NCBI RefSeq assembly: GCF_003254395.2 | Contig: NC_037653.1 | Location: 5,143,783 to 5,207,782 of the forward strand | Direction: 5' to 3' | Source: Apis mellifera | Taxonomy: Eukaryota; Arthropoda; Insecta; Hymenoptera; Apidae | Length of the DNA: 64,000 bases | Shown: in pieces, positions 13,101 to 26,086 of the stretch | Layout of the letters: every line of letters begins with the position of its first letter | Position numbering within the stretch: position 1 is the stretch's first letter | Position numbers and translations under genes: made by a program | Notes under the pieces: generated by a model | The model's database searches: none | Told to the model about the DNA's origin: nothing | Seen by the model: only the letters and a program-made list of their open reading frames with translations

Positions 13101-14377
13101 CGATGATGATGAAGAAGATGAATCTGATGTAATTATCTTTTTACGCGTATTTTATTGTATATATACATGTATCTGAGATTTCCTTTAAAATTTATTATAA
13201 TAATTATATTTTATAGGATGATGATTCAATTAAAGACGGTAGAAGAGATAGAGAAAAAGATGGAAGAAAAAGGAAAATAAAATTGTATACACATGATCCT
13301 TACCTCTTATTATCTTTCGTTTATTTCGATCAAACTCATTGTGGCTATATATTTGATAAAGATATAGAAGAACTTATTTATACTTTAGGATTGAAATTAT
13401 CAAGAGCACAAGTTCGTAAATTAGTACAAAAGGTTGTAACAAGAGATTCTTTGCATTATCGTAAATTAACGGATAGATCGAAGGAAGATGATTTGAAGGA
13501 CGAAAAAAAAGATGAGAAGGAAATTGATAAAACTGATTCTATTAAAATAGAAAATGAAGAAGAAATATTACGTTCATTAGCACTTGGTACATAAATATCT
13601 AATAAATATCATTTTAATTTACAATTTTTACTAATATTTTATTATTTTTTATTCCAGGAAATAAAAAATTGTTACCTGTGTTCGTTGGAAGTGGACCACC
13701 ATCAAAAAGAGTTCATAGAGAAGATGCAATTATAGAACAATCTGATGAATCAATTGTATCAGACGGATTTGTTATATATAAAGGTTCTTTATTAGATGTA
13801 GAAAAACTTGTTAGTCAATTAAAAAGGTCAGAAAAAGCTCGATTGGATACAGAAGAACGTCTGATGGAATTACAGCATGAATTATGTATAGTAAATGAAA
13901 AATCAACAAAACAAACAAATAATATCAAAGCTCTTTCCGAAGATTTAAAAGTATACAAAGATAAATTAAGAAACACAGATGAAAAACTCAAAAAAGTATC
14001 GGTACGTATGATATTTTTTAATTAATTCTTTTTTTTTTTTTTTTTTTTTTTAAACAAAAAATATACTTAAATTATGTTTTTTTTCTGCGTAGTCTGAATG
14101 CCATACATACCTTACAGCAGTAAAAAATATGTATCATATAGCAGCAAAAATGATGCAGTCTGATACAAAAAAAGTAGAAGTTGTAGAAATACAAGATGAA
14201 AAAGTTAGTGAAGTTAATGGATCAGAAATCGAAACAAAATTTAAAATGGATAGTAGGTGGGGTGATAACAAAGTTCCAATAAAAAAAGAATTCACAGAAA
14301 CGGATAAAGATAAAAAATGTGACAATAAAGTCTCAATTAAAAAAGAAATAATAGAAACTGATAAAGAAAAGAAATAA
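7163..14377 (+). CDS. CCAR1: CCAR1 homologue (cell division cycle and apoptosis regulator 1), 15 exons
   Basis: Exons: 7163-7220, 7937-8064, 8360-8631, 8710-8964, 9090-9353, 9453-9678, 9835-10112, 10812-~11067, 12000-12065, 12170-12373, 12525-12704, 12781-13128, 13217-13586, 13658-14001, 14093-14377. Frames join across every junction to give about 1177 aa (human CCAR1 is 1150). In order: Gln-rich N-terminus; S1-like domain at about 130-190 (TGTVTQVYDNFGFVDEDVFF, GDRVLVEASYNPSMPFKW); Arg/Ser/Glu-rich segment 238-325; DBC1/CCAR-type domain over exons 6-8 (YIPSDFFSTNFRWVDAFPPH, HKDVDPCSEN); SAP domain 602-632 (LRQELAARNLNCKGLKSQLL); conserved block with IIVHPSRMAKSGKFDC; Lys/Asp-rich linker; EF-hand-like region with FVYFDQTHCGYIF; C-terminal coiled coil near 1020-1083. 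CCAR1 is a nuclear co-regulator that binds Mediator and takes part in transcription, apoptosis and splicing. All donors are GT except exon 8, whose 3' end is uncertain. Confidence 0.93.
10812..11067 (+). CDS. CCAR1: CCAR1 exon 8, with uncertain 3' boundary
   Basis: The acceptor TTGCGGCACAG is followed by GTACCGC, and exon 7's TG plus G makes Trp, continuing the domain (YRFLELYYRRAETTHKSGRV, VILFLPDVWSCVPIKLEWDG). The next exon starts in phase 0 at 12000 (DDPVPEKKDPTHYSELDPK). The protein junction expected from the family comes after ...DTDEAAVADQK at 11067, but the next bases are GCACTG, which would be a poor GC donor. GTCGCT at 11053 would be a poor GT donor. Reading on, the frame stays open to a TAA at 11209-11211 and would give a truncated product. 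Third positions here are GC-rich, unlike all other exons of the gene. Confidence 0.6.
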
Positions 14378-16355
14378 AAAAAAAATATTCTTTATTTCTT
14401 GTAAAAGATGTGAACGCACTTTTATTAAATTATATAAGTAAAAAGGAAATTAAAAATGTGCTTAGTGATAAAACAGCAACAGGGAAGTGAATGGGACAAA
14501 TTTTCCCATATGAAAGTAAAAATGACTTTAAAGACTCGGTTTTATAACTTTTTTCACTCAGTGACAATATATAGTAAACCTGTTTCTGTGCATATTACGT
14601 TAGAAATAAGGAAAATCACGCGTTCAAATAGCATAAATAAGTGATTGAATACGGATATTAGAACAAATTCTTACACTGCAATTTTTAATATAAATTTGTC
14701 AAATTTAATGCAGATAGACAAAATTCTTAAGGAACTTTGATTTGCCATAAAGTGCCAGATACTGATAAACAGCTATATGTCGTGATTTCAAAATAAGTTC
14801 ATATAAATGATAATTATTATCATATAATCATTAATATATCTTTAAATTTTTGTCATATTTTTGGATAAATTTAAACAAGTGTTGATTAAATTTAGAAATT
14901 CTTTTTTTCTTTCATTTTTTTTTCATAATGGACTGTGATTTATTCAGGATACTTCATTATAATACAATCATTTTTTTTTTTTTTTTATGAATACGTTTAA
15001 GATAATGTTAGCATTGTTGCTTTTATGGATTATAATGTCGAGCTTATCGTTATATAATCCTATATAAATATTATTTTTCATTTTTCTTTTTAAAGCAACA
15101 ATTAATTAACATTTTTAACACTAGCAATGTATTTGTATTATGTTGTAAGTGTATTTATTGCTTTGTACACAGAAGACAGTATGAAAAAATAAAACTTTTA
15201 CGCAATATGTATAACACCAATTGTAAAGTACACAGTAATGATTAATTTATGGGATATCGTTAGCATTATTTTTCTCAAAATGACGCGTACAAAATGAAAT
15301 TTTTTCTATTCTATATTTTCTATAATTACTGTAAATATTTTCATGGAAACGGTACCTAAGAATAATTTGAACACCAAAGTATCTATAGACAATTTAGTAT
15401 CAAATGAATATATTGTTATACATATACATATATATAAAGTACAATAATTTATTTAAAAAAGATTTATAAAAAATAGGATTACAATTTTTTTTATATACAT
15501 CTACAATTTTTGTTATTATTATTTCTTTTAATATAATTTTTATCAAAATTCATATACAAATTTCTAAATTAATTATAACTCAATATGGTAGAAAGATGAG
15601 TGCTCATGATGTCCCTCATTTTTAACATATATTGCTCATACACGGATATGACTTGAATATGTATAGAAAAAAAATAAAAATACATAGAAATGTGATTTTT
15701 GAACACTAGTTATCTTGTGTTCCATTAAGAAACACAATGCCAAGGACACTATTTTGTATAAAAAAATCTATTATAGAAAAATCTTTTTGTAGTTTAATAT
15801 TAGAAAATTGCATTCATGTCAAAAGACCTTTAATATGTTAAGAATAAATTTATAGGTATGGAATGATACATGAGCTATATGTGAAACAAAAATTATAAAC
15901 ATTGTAATATTATATCCTTGGCAAGAGATACTTTTAAATATGAGGAGGTTCACGAACAAAATAAATTTTAAACACTCTATATGATTTTTGTTTATACCTT
16001 TGTCTATTTATTATAAATCTTTATTTATAATTCTATTTTAATTTAATCAATTAAAATAATCAATTAACAAAAAAAACAATATTTTTTCATATTTTTAATA
16101 AGATATTTTTTTAATATCTATATTATTATCTATAAATAAACATTTGTTTCAGTTTTTTTATCATTATATTCTTGTTTTGATTTTCTCTTATTATTTATTT
16201 CCATTTATTATAATCACTTATTAAAAATTAAAAAAGAAATTGCATCTGTGCTTTTATTTTTTATATGTTTAATATGAATAAAATAATATGAATAAAAAAA
16301 ATATATTTTTTTATATTTCTTCCTATATCCAATAAATTTATAGAATAATAATAAT
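14378..16355. other. CCAR1 3' UTR and downstream intergenic DNA
   Basis: The CCAR1 stop is followed by AT-rich sequence. AATAAA at 15188-15193 is a reasonable polyadenylation signal, about 810 bp after the stop; shorter forms are possible. Poly-T runs occur at 14031-14051 (intron 14) and 14970-14986. No other gene is seen. Confidence 0.5.
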
Positions 16356-17582
16356 TTTCGCCGATAAGTTAGGCAATGATTGAAAAATTTTAATCAGCGC
16401 CATCTCGCGTTTGGATCACTGAAGCTTCGACTCGTTACTAGCATAGCAGAATGTGCAAGGAGGTATTCAAAGTCATAGACAAAGAAAACAATATTGTGCG
16501 AGAAAGATAGAGAACATCTCCCACCATTTTAAAGACATTGCTAATTGAAAATTAATTAATTATTCATTTTTTACTTAAAATTCTAACACTTTTGAGCTCG
16601 TATCTTGAAGCTAAACTTTCAAGCAAATTTCTCATATTAATTTTAATATGAAATTTTTCTCGATTAATTGTTTATTAATAAATAATATATTACGAAGAAT
16701 TGACATCATTGATACGCAATTATTCAATAATATGGAATTTATTTTTAAATATAATTGTATGTATTTAAAAAGTTGTTTTCTCCACTATTTTACATATAAA
16801 TTTTATTTATAACTTTATTATTATTTAAATGAATAAAATAATTATTTATTAATCGATTATATGATAGAAATTTGCAATTAAGACATTCTTCATAATAATT
16901 GTTATAAAGAATTAAAAAATAATAATTTCAAGTAAAAAATAATATGAGAAACATATTTAAAAGTATAATTTCAAGATATAAATTTAAAAATGCCGAAATT
17001 TTCAATAAAAAATGAATATAAAATAATTAATTGATTTTCAATATGGCGTCTTTAATGCATTAACAACTATGATGCATTAATTATTAATAACCAATTAATG
17101 AAAAGAAATTTCATATTAAAATTATTATGAGAAACTTCTCTATAGTTTTAGCTTCAAGATGAGAGCTTAAAAGTACCGAAATTTTTAGTAAAAAATGAAT
17201 AATTAATTAATTTTCAATATGGCGTCTTTAATGCATTAATAACTATGATGCATTAATTATTAATAAATAATTAATCGAGAAAAATTTCATATTAATATTA
17301 ATATGAGAAATTTGCTTGAAGGTTTAGCTTCAAGATACGAGCTCAAAAGTGTTAGAATTTTAAATAAAAAATGAATAATTAATTAATTTTCAATTAGCAA
17401 TGTCTTTAAAATGGTGGGAGATGTTCTCTATCTTTCTCGCACAATATTGTTTTCTTTGTCTATGACTTTGAATACCTCCTTGCACATTCTGCTATGCTAA
17501 TAACGAGTCGAAGCTTCAGTGATCCAAACGCGAGATGGCGCTGATCAAAATTTTTCAATCATTGCCTAATTTATCGACGAAA
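16356..17582. mobile_element. Foldback element: about 330-bp inverted arms around a 570-bp core
   Basis: The left arm (16356-16685) and right arm (17256-17582) are inverted copies that differ at only a handful of positions by eye. They begin TTTCGCCGATAAGTTAGGCA and, on the reverse strand, TTTCGTCGATAAATTAGGCA. Both carry AGCGCCATCTCGCG near the tip. The core holds a second repeat: CAATATGGCGTCTTTAATGC recurs 177 bp apart (17039 and 17216) inside a module that is also related to the inner part of the right arm. No transposase ORF and no clear target-site duplication are visible. It could be a non-autonomous foldback or MITE-type element, or a source of hairpin RNA. Confidence 0.75.
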
Positions 17583-20500
17583 TGTAAGTATATTTAGAAA
17601 TGTATTTGTAATATAAAAAAAAAAATTCGACAAATATTTCATAAAGTAGTATAAATATAATATTTGTTTGAAAAAATGTTTAAATAAAACTTGTAATATG
17701 CAAATACATTGAAATAAGAAATTAAGCAGAATTATTAAAAAAATTATAGAAAATGAATTTATTGAAAGAAAAGGTGAAATAAAGAAGACAAAAAATATAA
17801 AAATATAAAAATATATTGTAAAGTATAAAAATACAAAATAATACATATAAAATATTTACAAAATATTACAAGATATAAAAACATAAAATACACATATAAC
17901 ACAAAAATATAAAAATAGAAAAACTAATTGATATAAAATATATAAATATATATATATATTATATATAAAAATTTATAATATATATTATATATAATATATA
18001 TAATATATAATAATAATAATATATAATAATATATATTATATATAAAAATTTGATCAAATAATAAGCAAAGAAAATAATAGAGTTTGTTAAATATCAGAAT
18101 CAGAATGTATAAATTTTCCTGAAGATAAAAAAATGCATTGAACATTAAGTTTATTTTGTATCTTGTTTTCAAGAAATAAGTTTTTATACTAAAGGTAGGA
18201 TATAATAACAAATAACATTTTTAAACATAATTTCATTTATTATCTTATTATATTTAGAATCACAATGAAAATACATTTATACATATAATGTACAAATTAA
18301 AATGAGATTTATCTATTACAGATCATAAATTATTGGTATTTCTATTTAATTACAAGTGAAAGCTTTTATTTATGTAAGTATATTTGTAAATATTAAATAA
18401 GATTAAAATGCTACTTACACTTGTGCTTGCCATATGTTTAATATTAAACATTCAAAGATATTTATAGCTAAATTTTACACTTCTAAGTACAATACTACCG
18501 CATTTAAGGAACAGCAGCATTTATGATTTATTTTCTCATTATTTACTGTTTAAAGAAATTTATATTATGAAATAATATGTTATAATCTAATTATATTCAA
18601 TTTATCACATATAAAAAAAATGTAATTTTATAAATTTTAATATCTTTAAAATTGCAATATCAATTAGATTAAAAAAAAAAATTGATATTGATTTAATATT
18701 GCAAACTAATTACTAAAAAGCAAATTTCATTTATGAACAAATTTATTATTCTTTATAGATTAATTGATAATAACATTATTCAACTAATTTTTTTATTCTA
18801 ATAATTTGAAAATATATTATAAGTTATTAAATATTTATTTAATTTAACGCACAAAGGTATTTCCTATTGAAAAATTTTGCAAATATAATATTTGTTTGTT
18901 TATTACATTGTTATCAGCTTAAATTAATAATTAATAATTTGTTTCTTTCTTTTTAAATGTATCACATTTTATAAAATATTTTAGGAATATTTTCAAATAT
19001 ATTTGTAAAATGCATGATTGATGTATTGAAAATATTGTATGGAATAATGTAATATAAAATAAAAGAAGAATCATATTGAATATAATTATAAATTGAATAT
19101 AATTATGATAATATTAAACTAAAAAGGTGAGTGATAAAAAAATGTTTTTTTTATTATTAAAAAATATCAATTTTCACCTTTTAAAATGAAGACAATCAAA
19201 AATCAGATTTAATTGTTTCAAAAGTATTATTATTTTATAATCAGTCTATCCCTTTAAAAATATTTTTTTTAATATTTTTTTGTTGGAATATATTTTTATA
19301 CATATTTGTTTGTTTTCATTATAAAGGTGAGATATATTAAATTCAATATTGTTTGCATATAAAAAATTGTTTTATGCTCTTAATTATTTTTTTATTATTA
19401 TACCATTTTACAAATTAAAGTATGAATAAAAAAAATATACATATGTATTTGAAATATTATTTAGTATCCCCTGATATCAATTAAACAATATTCTCTGTTT
19501 CATATAAAATAGTAAATTATATTATTACAATACTACTAATTAATATGACACAAAATATATGAAACTTTTATGTACCAATCATTTACAGCTATATATTTAT
19601 TGTCTTGTTTAATTTATTTATGTAGCTGTATTTTATAAATTTTTTTAAAAATAACCAAATAAAAGGGCGATTTTTTTAATCATCTGATTTTCCCATTCAA
19701 TGATGATCCCAGGAGATTCTAAATATGATAAACTAAAAAAAAAATGTGATAATAGCACCAAATATAATCTTACAAATCAGCCATGAAATAAATTATAAAT
19801 AACATAAATTGTAAAAAAAAATTTACAAAATTTTCCTGATTTTAATAGTAATGATTTACTGTTGAAATCAAGGTCAGTTAGGTATTATTTCATATCAAAT
19901 ATTTGTACATCGAATTAAAAATAATATAGAGAATTAAATTCGTTCGTTAAAAATTTTTAAATCAAGAATAATGTTTGTTATATTTAAAAATATATGGAGA
20001 AATCAATTTTAATATTCTCCTAAGTCTTTATTTGTATTGAACATAAATGTTTATAATAATCCTTTATCTTGTGTTTCTATTCTAAGTACAATAGTTGTAA
20101 AAGAATATAATGTATATTTTAAAAATATTGCACATATTACACCATAATGCAATTACATACACTGCGATAGCAATAGTATTATACTATAGTATGTACACTA
20201 TATGTATGTAATAAAGTACATAGAATGTATCACACATAGCATATTATACTATAGCATACACAATATGTAATATAAATTTAGTGTAATTATAATTTTACAA
20301 GACATAGATTATATGTTTTGTATTTGCTGTATTGGAAATATTTTAAATATAAATTTTCAAGATATAATTAATGAAAAAAATCTTTACAAACAATTGAATA
20401 TTAAGAATATGAATATATATTGTAATTTTTATAATATTTGCCAAATAAATATGATAGTGTTCATATGAAAATTGATTAAAAAATGTACACAACAAGATAA

Positions 20501-21171
20501 ATGGATAATTTTTTATAATATCACAAACATTACTCAAAATATTTTCTAAATTAAAGTTCAAATTATACATCCATATGAAATGAATATATATCTTTAAACA
20601 AAGTCAAATAGAACTTAATAATTGATAGTTACAAAAATTAATTTCTACAATTTAATGATCTCATTTAAATGTTAGAATGACCATGGGTGGCATTTTTTAC
20701 ATATGAAGTGACAGAACCAAATGAAACATAACTTTAAATGATAGGAACTTATGAATTGTCCTTAATTTTCAACATATAATTTGTACATTATTTTTGCAAT
20801 TTATGAGTAGCAAATATTGAAGACATTTTCACTTTCGCTGTTCATCGAAGAATTAAGAAAAATAAGAAAAAAAAAATTATATACTTAGTGTAAAATGGTA
20901 ATCATATTGAAATATTTAGAAATTTCTTTCGTATTTCAAAATTGAAATAAAAATATATATATATATATATATATCTAAATTATATATATAGCATTATCAC
21001 ATAGTAGCAAATTATCTGCTACGAATTGAAGGATGAAAGGAATAATTTCATTTTGTTACTCATGACAAAATTCACAAAGAATAAGATTATCAAATTATCT
21101 GAGCAATTTTTTCGCGATGAAACGAAAGTTAAAGTCAAAAAAATTCAATGAAATTCCTCAAAATAAAGTAA
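17583..21171. other. Intergenic AT-rich DNA downstream of the CCSER-like gene
   Basis: This stretch has very low complexity. It includes a TA/TAT-rich block at 17936-18050, a (TA)n run at 20950-20974 and a partly palindromic pair of similar segments around 20170-20275 (each holding ATTATACTATAG). It should contain the 3' UTR of the minus-strand gene that ends at 21172. I see no coding exon. Confidence 0.5.
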
Positions 21172-24100
21172 TTACGTATTGTGCGGTCGGCCTGTCGAGG
21201 TTAAAGCCCTCGCTGACCGTGGTATTAGTGTCGATGTTGCAAGTTTTCTAGCCGTTGGAATACACGATTTCTCTTCCCTTTTCGTCTCGTGTTGCTCCTT
21301 GTCGTTCGATTCGCTAGATTTTGAATCCTTCGATTTGACCATGGATCTTTTGTTCGAAGAAAGATTATCAACCGGCAATTTATCCGTATGCCCGTTTTGA
21401 CGATGCAAGGTTTCCTCTTGACGAGATTTTATTGTACGTGGTATACGATCGGTCGACTTACGCGGGCTTCTGTTACCATTAAGCTCTCCGAGCAACGGAG
21501 GATGATGTCGATCCCATGATTCATTCCATCTGCAAATAAAATAATAAAATTAGCAAAATTTTTTAAAAATTCTTATAAACATTATGTTACAATTTTTTTT
21601 ATTAAGAACTGTGTAAAATATAATTTATCGTATATAAAATATAGAATTTTAGAAAGCCAAATTTATTTTTTAATTTTTATCCAATATGAATGAATCAAAA
21701 ATTAAGCAACAACAATGGAAACTTACCCCACACAGCTATCAAATGCAGCATGAAACATTATTAATTGTAAATCTATTATAAACTCAAAAGAGTGTTTGAA
21801 AAAAATGAATTATGCAATCAATATTTTCCAACTGATCATATAATTTATCTATTTGTAGAACTACATGCTAGGAATTAATATACTAAAAAAATGTTAAAAT
21901 ATTACAAAGATAGTTTGAAAGCAAAAATTACATATTTCATATGATGTATCACTAAAGTATTGTATTTCAAACTGTTGAAAAATTAGTTTGTTAGTTTAAT
22001 TCAGATTTGTTTATAACATCAGGATTTGTAATCGAATTCAATTAATTATTAGTAAGTAATTATTATAATTATTAATAGAGCAAATAAAAATTCTAAAACC
22101 AACAAATCGTTTAAATTGAAAAATATTCCTTTCTTTTTTTTAATTGCATAAATATTATATATATATGTATATTTATATATATCATTTATATTTCTCTTTA
22201 AAAAAATATTTTTTCTGCTAATATATTACAGATATATTTCTGTTATTAAAAAATTTATAAATAAATATAACATATATTTTTTAACATTGTACAAAACTAT
22301 TAACTTCTATTTATTAATTTTATTTACATTAACTACTCGTATTAATTATTATTATTAACAACAAAAAGATTCGATTACAAACCCTAATGCAAGATGTCAT
22401 ATCAAACGCTGTTTGAATACGCTGTTTAATATTAGTATTTTACATATTTCTTGAAATAATTCAATAGAGCAGCATGAAAGGAAAAATAAAAGCAGAGTAT
22501 TGTAATCATCATTTTTGCATGCAAAATAAAAAATTGAGAAAAGTGTTAGAATCGAATGATCAAACAAGTAATCCTAATATAGAAAAGATGCACGAATATA
22601 AGGGCATTTAATGCAGAAAGTAGCAAGTATCCCAATATTAAGTCACACAAACTGACCGACTCTACCTTCCCGATCCTGAAGCTGTCTCACATGGTATCAT
22701 CGAAGAAGGGTAATGACCAGAGCAGCAAAAACAACACGTTATTTATGACAAAATTCATGATGTCACATGTGAAAAATATTTATGATATTTGCAAGAGTTG
22801 TAAATGTTATGTATGCATGTATGTATTCCACCTAGTATTCCTCATTATGACAATGTTTGAACGTAAATACAGATTAGAAAATTTCTAAAATTTATTTATA
22901 ACAATGTAAAAATAATGTCACAATTAAAAATTTAAACGTTCTTTTAAATTATATCTACATGAGAAGATATCCTGTGTTTTATGAATTTATATACTGACAT
23001 AATATATTTCCTATATTGTTTAAATATTTTACCTAAATTTTTTAAATACAAATACAAATAAGTCAGAAAAATTTTTAGGAAATCTTATATTATATCATAA
23101 AGTTTTTTTTAATTATAATTCAATAAAAAATACAAATTACAATTTATTATTATTAATATTATTATTCTTTTTTGTAAATCATTCATTGAATCGAAATATT
23201 TTAGATATTTTTGAAAATGTTCTGATTTATTTTTAAAATTTTTCTGATTTTTTTAAAAATGAAAAAAAATTAACAAAACGCTTCTAAAACGAAGGAAAAA
23301 AAAAATCTCACCTAACTAGAGGCCCCATAACATCATCCTGTGGAAGTGTTTGCAGGAGTGATGGTCCTGCCGACACTGGTCGTGTCTGTATTCATAATTA
23401 AGCATATAATAAATAAATAAATAATGTAACAATCAACAAAATAACAAATAAGACATTGTTTAAAAAATCTATAATTATATACCTACATGATAATTATTTA
23501 TTGTATTAAAAAAAGAGATAATAATAAAATAATAGTAATAAAAATATAATATCATATCTGTGATTTAAATATAAACATTATCCACGCCCAATTATTTATT
23601 TCACAAAATTTTGTGCCACATATGAATAAACGTATAAGTGATGGGATTAAATATATAATACAAATAATGAATTAAAAATTACATTGATTGTGTTAAATCA
23701 ATACAAGTTGATAAAATGGATACTGGTATTTCAAATTATTTGAATATTTTATGTGAGACATCTTAGGTAAAAACAATATATGCACAATATATACATTGTC
23801 ACGAATAATTTAAATCAATTATCTATTTTATAATTTTTAACAATTTCATCATTTAGTAATCAATATAAATTAATATATATAATTTCATATGGTTAAAATT
23901 TTAAAAGTCAATCACAAATAAAATGTGCAATTTAAAAACGCTTTATGCTAAATTTGAAACAAAATAAATTTATAACTAAAAATGTACTATAAACATATGT
24001 ATAATACATTATAAAATTGAAGTGCACAAATAAAAAGTTTTGTTTTTCAAAAACTTTATCACCTATTCAGTGGTATATTACTATTTTAAAAAAAAAACAT

Positions 24101-26086
24101 CTCTTCTTAACTTACTATATATGCTTTTAACGCGAAGCAAATTAAATTAATCGTTTTGTGATCATTACTTAAAAATTGATTTACTAAAAAAATATTTACT
24201 TAAAAATCGGTGAGATGCAAATTGCTAAGAATTTGACGCTGAATTTTTATAATATATTAAAAACTGACTGAATCATGAACATACCTTTTCCGTTTGCGTA
24301 GCAGCATTACAAGTATTTGGAGATGAAAAATTATTATGATTATTTAAAGCACACGTTTGGCCATCGCCATTAGGTCCTTGGAGTTTCGATATTTGGAACT
24401 GTAAAATAAAAAAAATATTGCTTATATTGTACGAAAATGTAAATAATTTTCAACAAAAAGATAACATTTATCTACAATTTATCTTTTTATTAAAAATATA
24501 CTTTCAACAAAACTTCATACCTGCAGTACTTGTATAGTTCGATCCCTATCTTCTACTTGACCTTGCAAAAAAACAACCTGTCTACGTAAATCGGCCAATT
24601 CATCCGCGATACTACTACCACCACTTCCAGGAGAGGTACTAACATCCGCGGTGCCACCTTCATTCACGTTATAGAAGAGACCATTCTGAAATTCGTAAAA
24701 ATTTTTACAAATCATGCCATTACAAAATTGGCAACAATATGATAAAACTTTAAATGGTAGAAAAGTCATTATTTCATGAATTTCATTATTTTTTTTTTTG
24801 TGAGAAAATATATAATTAATAAAATAAAACTAACCTTCATGGAGTTGTCGAATGGGTTGAGAGTGTCTACCTGTGAACATAATATAAATTATTCAATATT
24901 TTATAATTATAAAAACACAATTGTACTCTAGTAATAATATTAATTAAATAATAACGATAATAATAAATATGTATCCTGCAAGTGTAATAAGGGAAAAAAA
25001 AAAGGAATAATATCAAAATAAAATGTGCAATAAAAAACATACCCTCGTCAAACCGTTCTCTTCTGACTTGAAGATAAAATCATGGTTGATGACAATAATG
25101 AAAGAAAAAAATAAAAGAGTGCGTGTTAATACAGAAGCACATTGATACACATATCATATGAAACAAACGAAAATATTGTGTCGTTTCTTTATATTAATAA
25201 AATTCATAAAATACATCAAAAGTCAACCCTTTCTATATACCTGTTGAAGTACTCGTTTCAGTTTCAAGAGCGTTGTTTTGATAGAAACAATGTCTTGAAA
25301 CATGTGTTGATAGGTATCACGATCAACTCGAAGACTCCCTTCATCCCCAGAGTCAAGATTTGGTGATTGGATCTGAAATGAAATCTTACATATTGATTGT
25401 GCACAGAAATTGAAATGAAATTATATCTTATCAAAAATAAAATATCATTATTATTATTATTTCAATATCAAATTGATACAATTTGAAGAATAATGAATTT
25501 TATAAAAAAAAATCACTTACATTTCTTGATATCCTTAAGGGACTAGAGAATTGGCGATTACGCGTGCTATCTATGGAACGTGGTGAATCAGTCACGGATC
25601 TATTTCGCCATATCTTTGTTTTATCACAATCGTTTCTGAAACAAACAATTCATAAGGAAACAAAATTACAATTTGATTTTATTTTCTTTTCACAATGCCA
25701 AGTAAAAGCATTATCCTTTATTTCTCAAACAATCAAACATATTATATTTTCATTTCTTAAAAAATAATATCGTATTTTTGTTTCAACTTCAATCAATGAA
25801 TCACGAAACGCGTAATCGGCCATTGTTTTAAGAGATGAATCTACCTTCCAGGTTGAATCGTGGCGCGTGGTTTCATCGAGTTATCACCGACATTAATCGG
25901 ATTGCTTGTGGCTTTTCGTTGCCTCGGCACCGGTGAACCAACCGTGGGTGTCGAACACTCGGAAGACAAGCCAGAATCGCGAGCATCCTCGCCGTTTCGA
26001 CTCGACGACACTCCGTTCTCATCCTCCACGATTCGAGGCCTTCCGGTTAAAACTGTCCGCTTCTTCGCGCCCCTCGAGGGATCCAT
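21172..26086 (-). CDS. CCSER-like gene, short isoform from an alternative first exon
   Basis: A coding exon at 26086-25845 starts with ATG (MDPSRGAKKRTVLTGRPRIV) and ends GGAAG|GTAGAT in phase 2, the same phase as the exon at 43678. Either exon can therefore join to the one at 25635. There is no polypyrimidine acceptor just upstream of 26086, so it is best read as a first exon with its own promoter. The product would be 419 aa, keeping both coiled-coil segments and the basic tail but losing the long disordered N-terminus. The exon is GC-rich and encodes DARDSGLSSECSTPTVGSP, rich in Ser/Thr-Pro sites. A downstream internal exon role cannot be excluded without transcript data. Confidence 0.65.
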
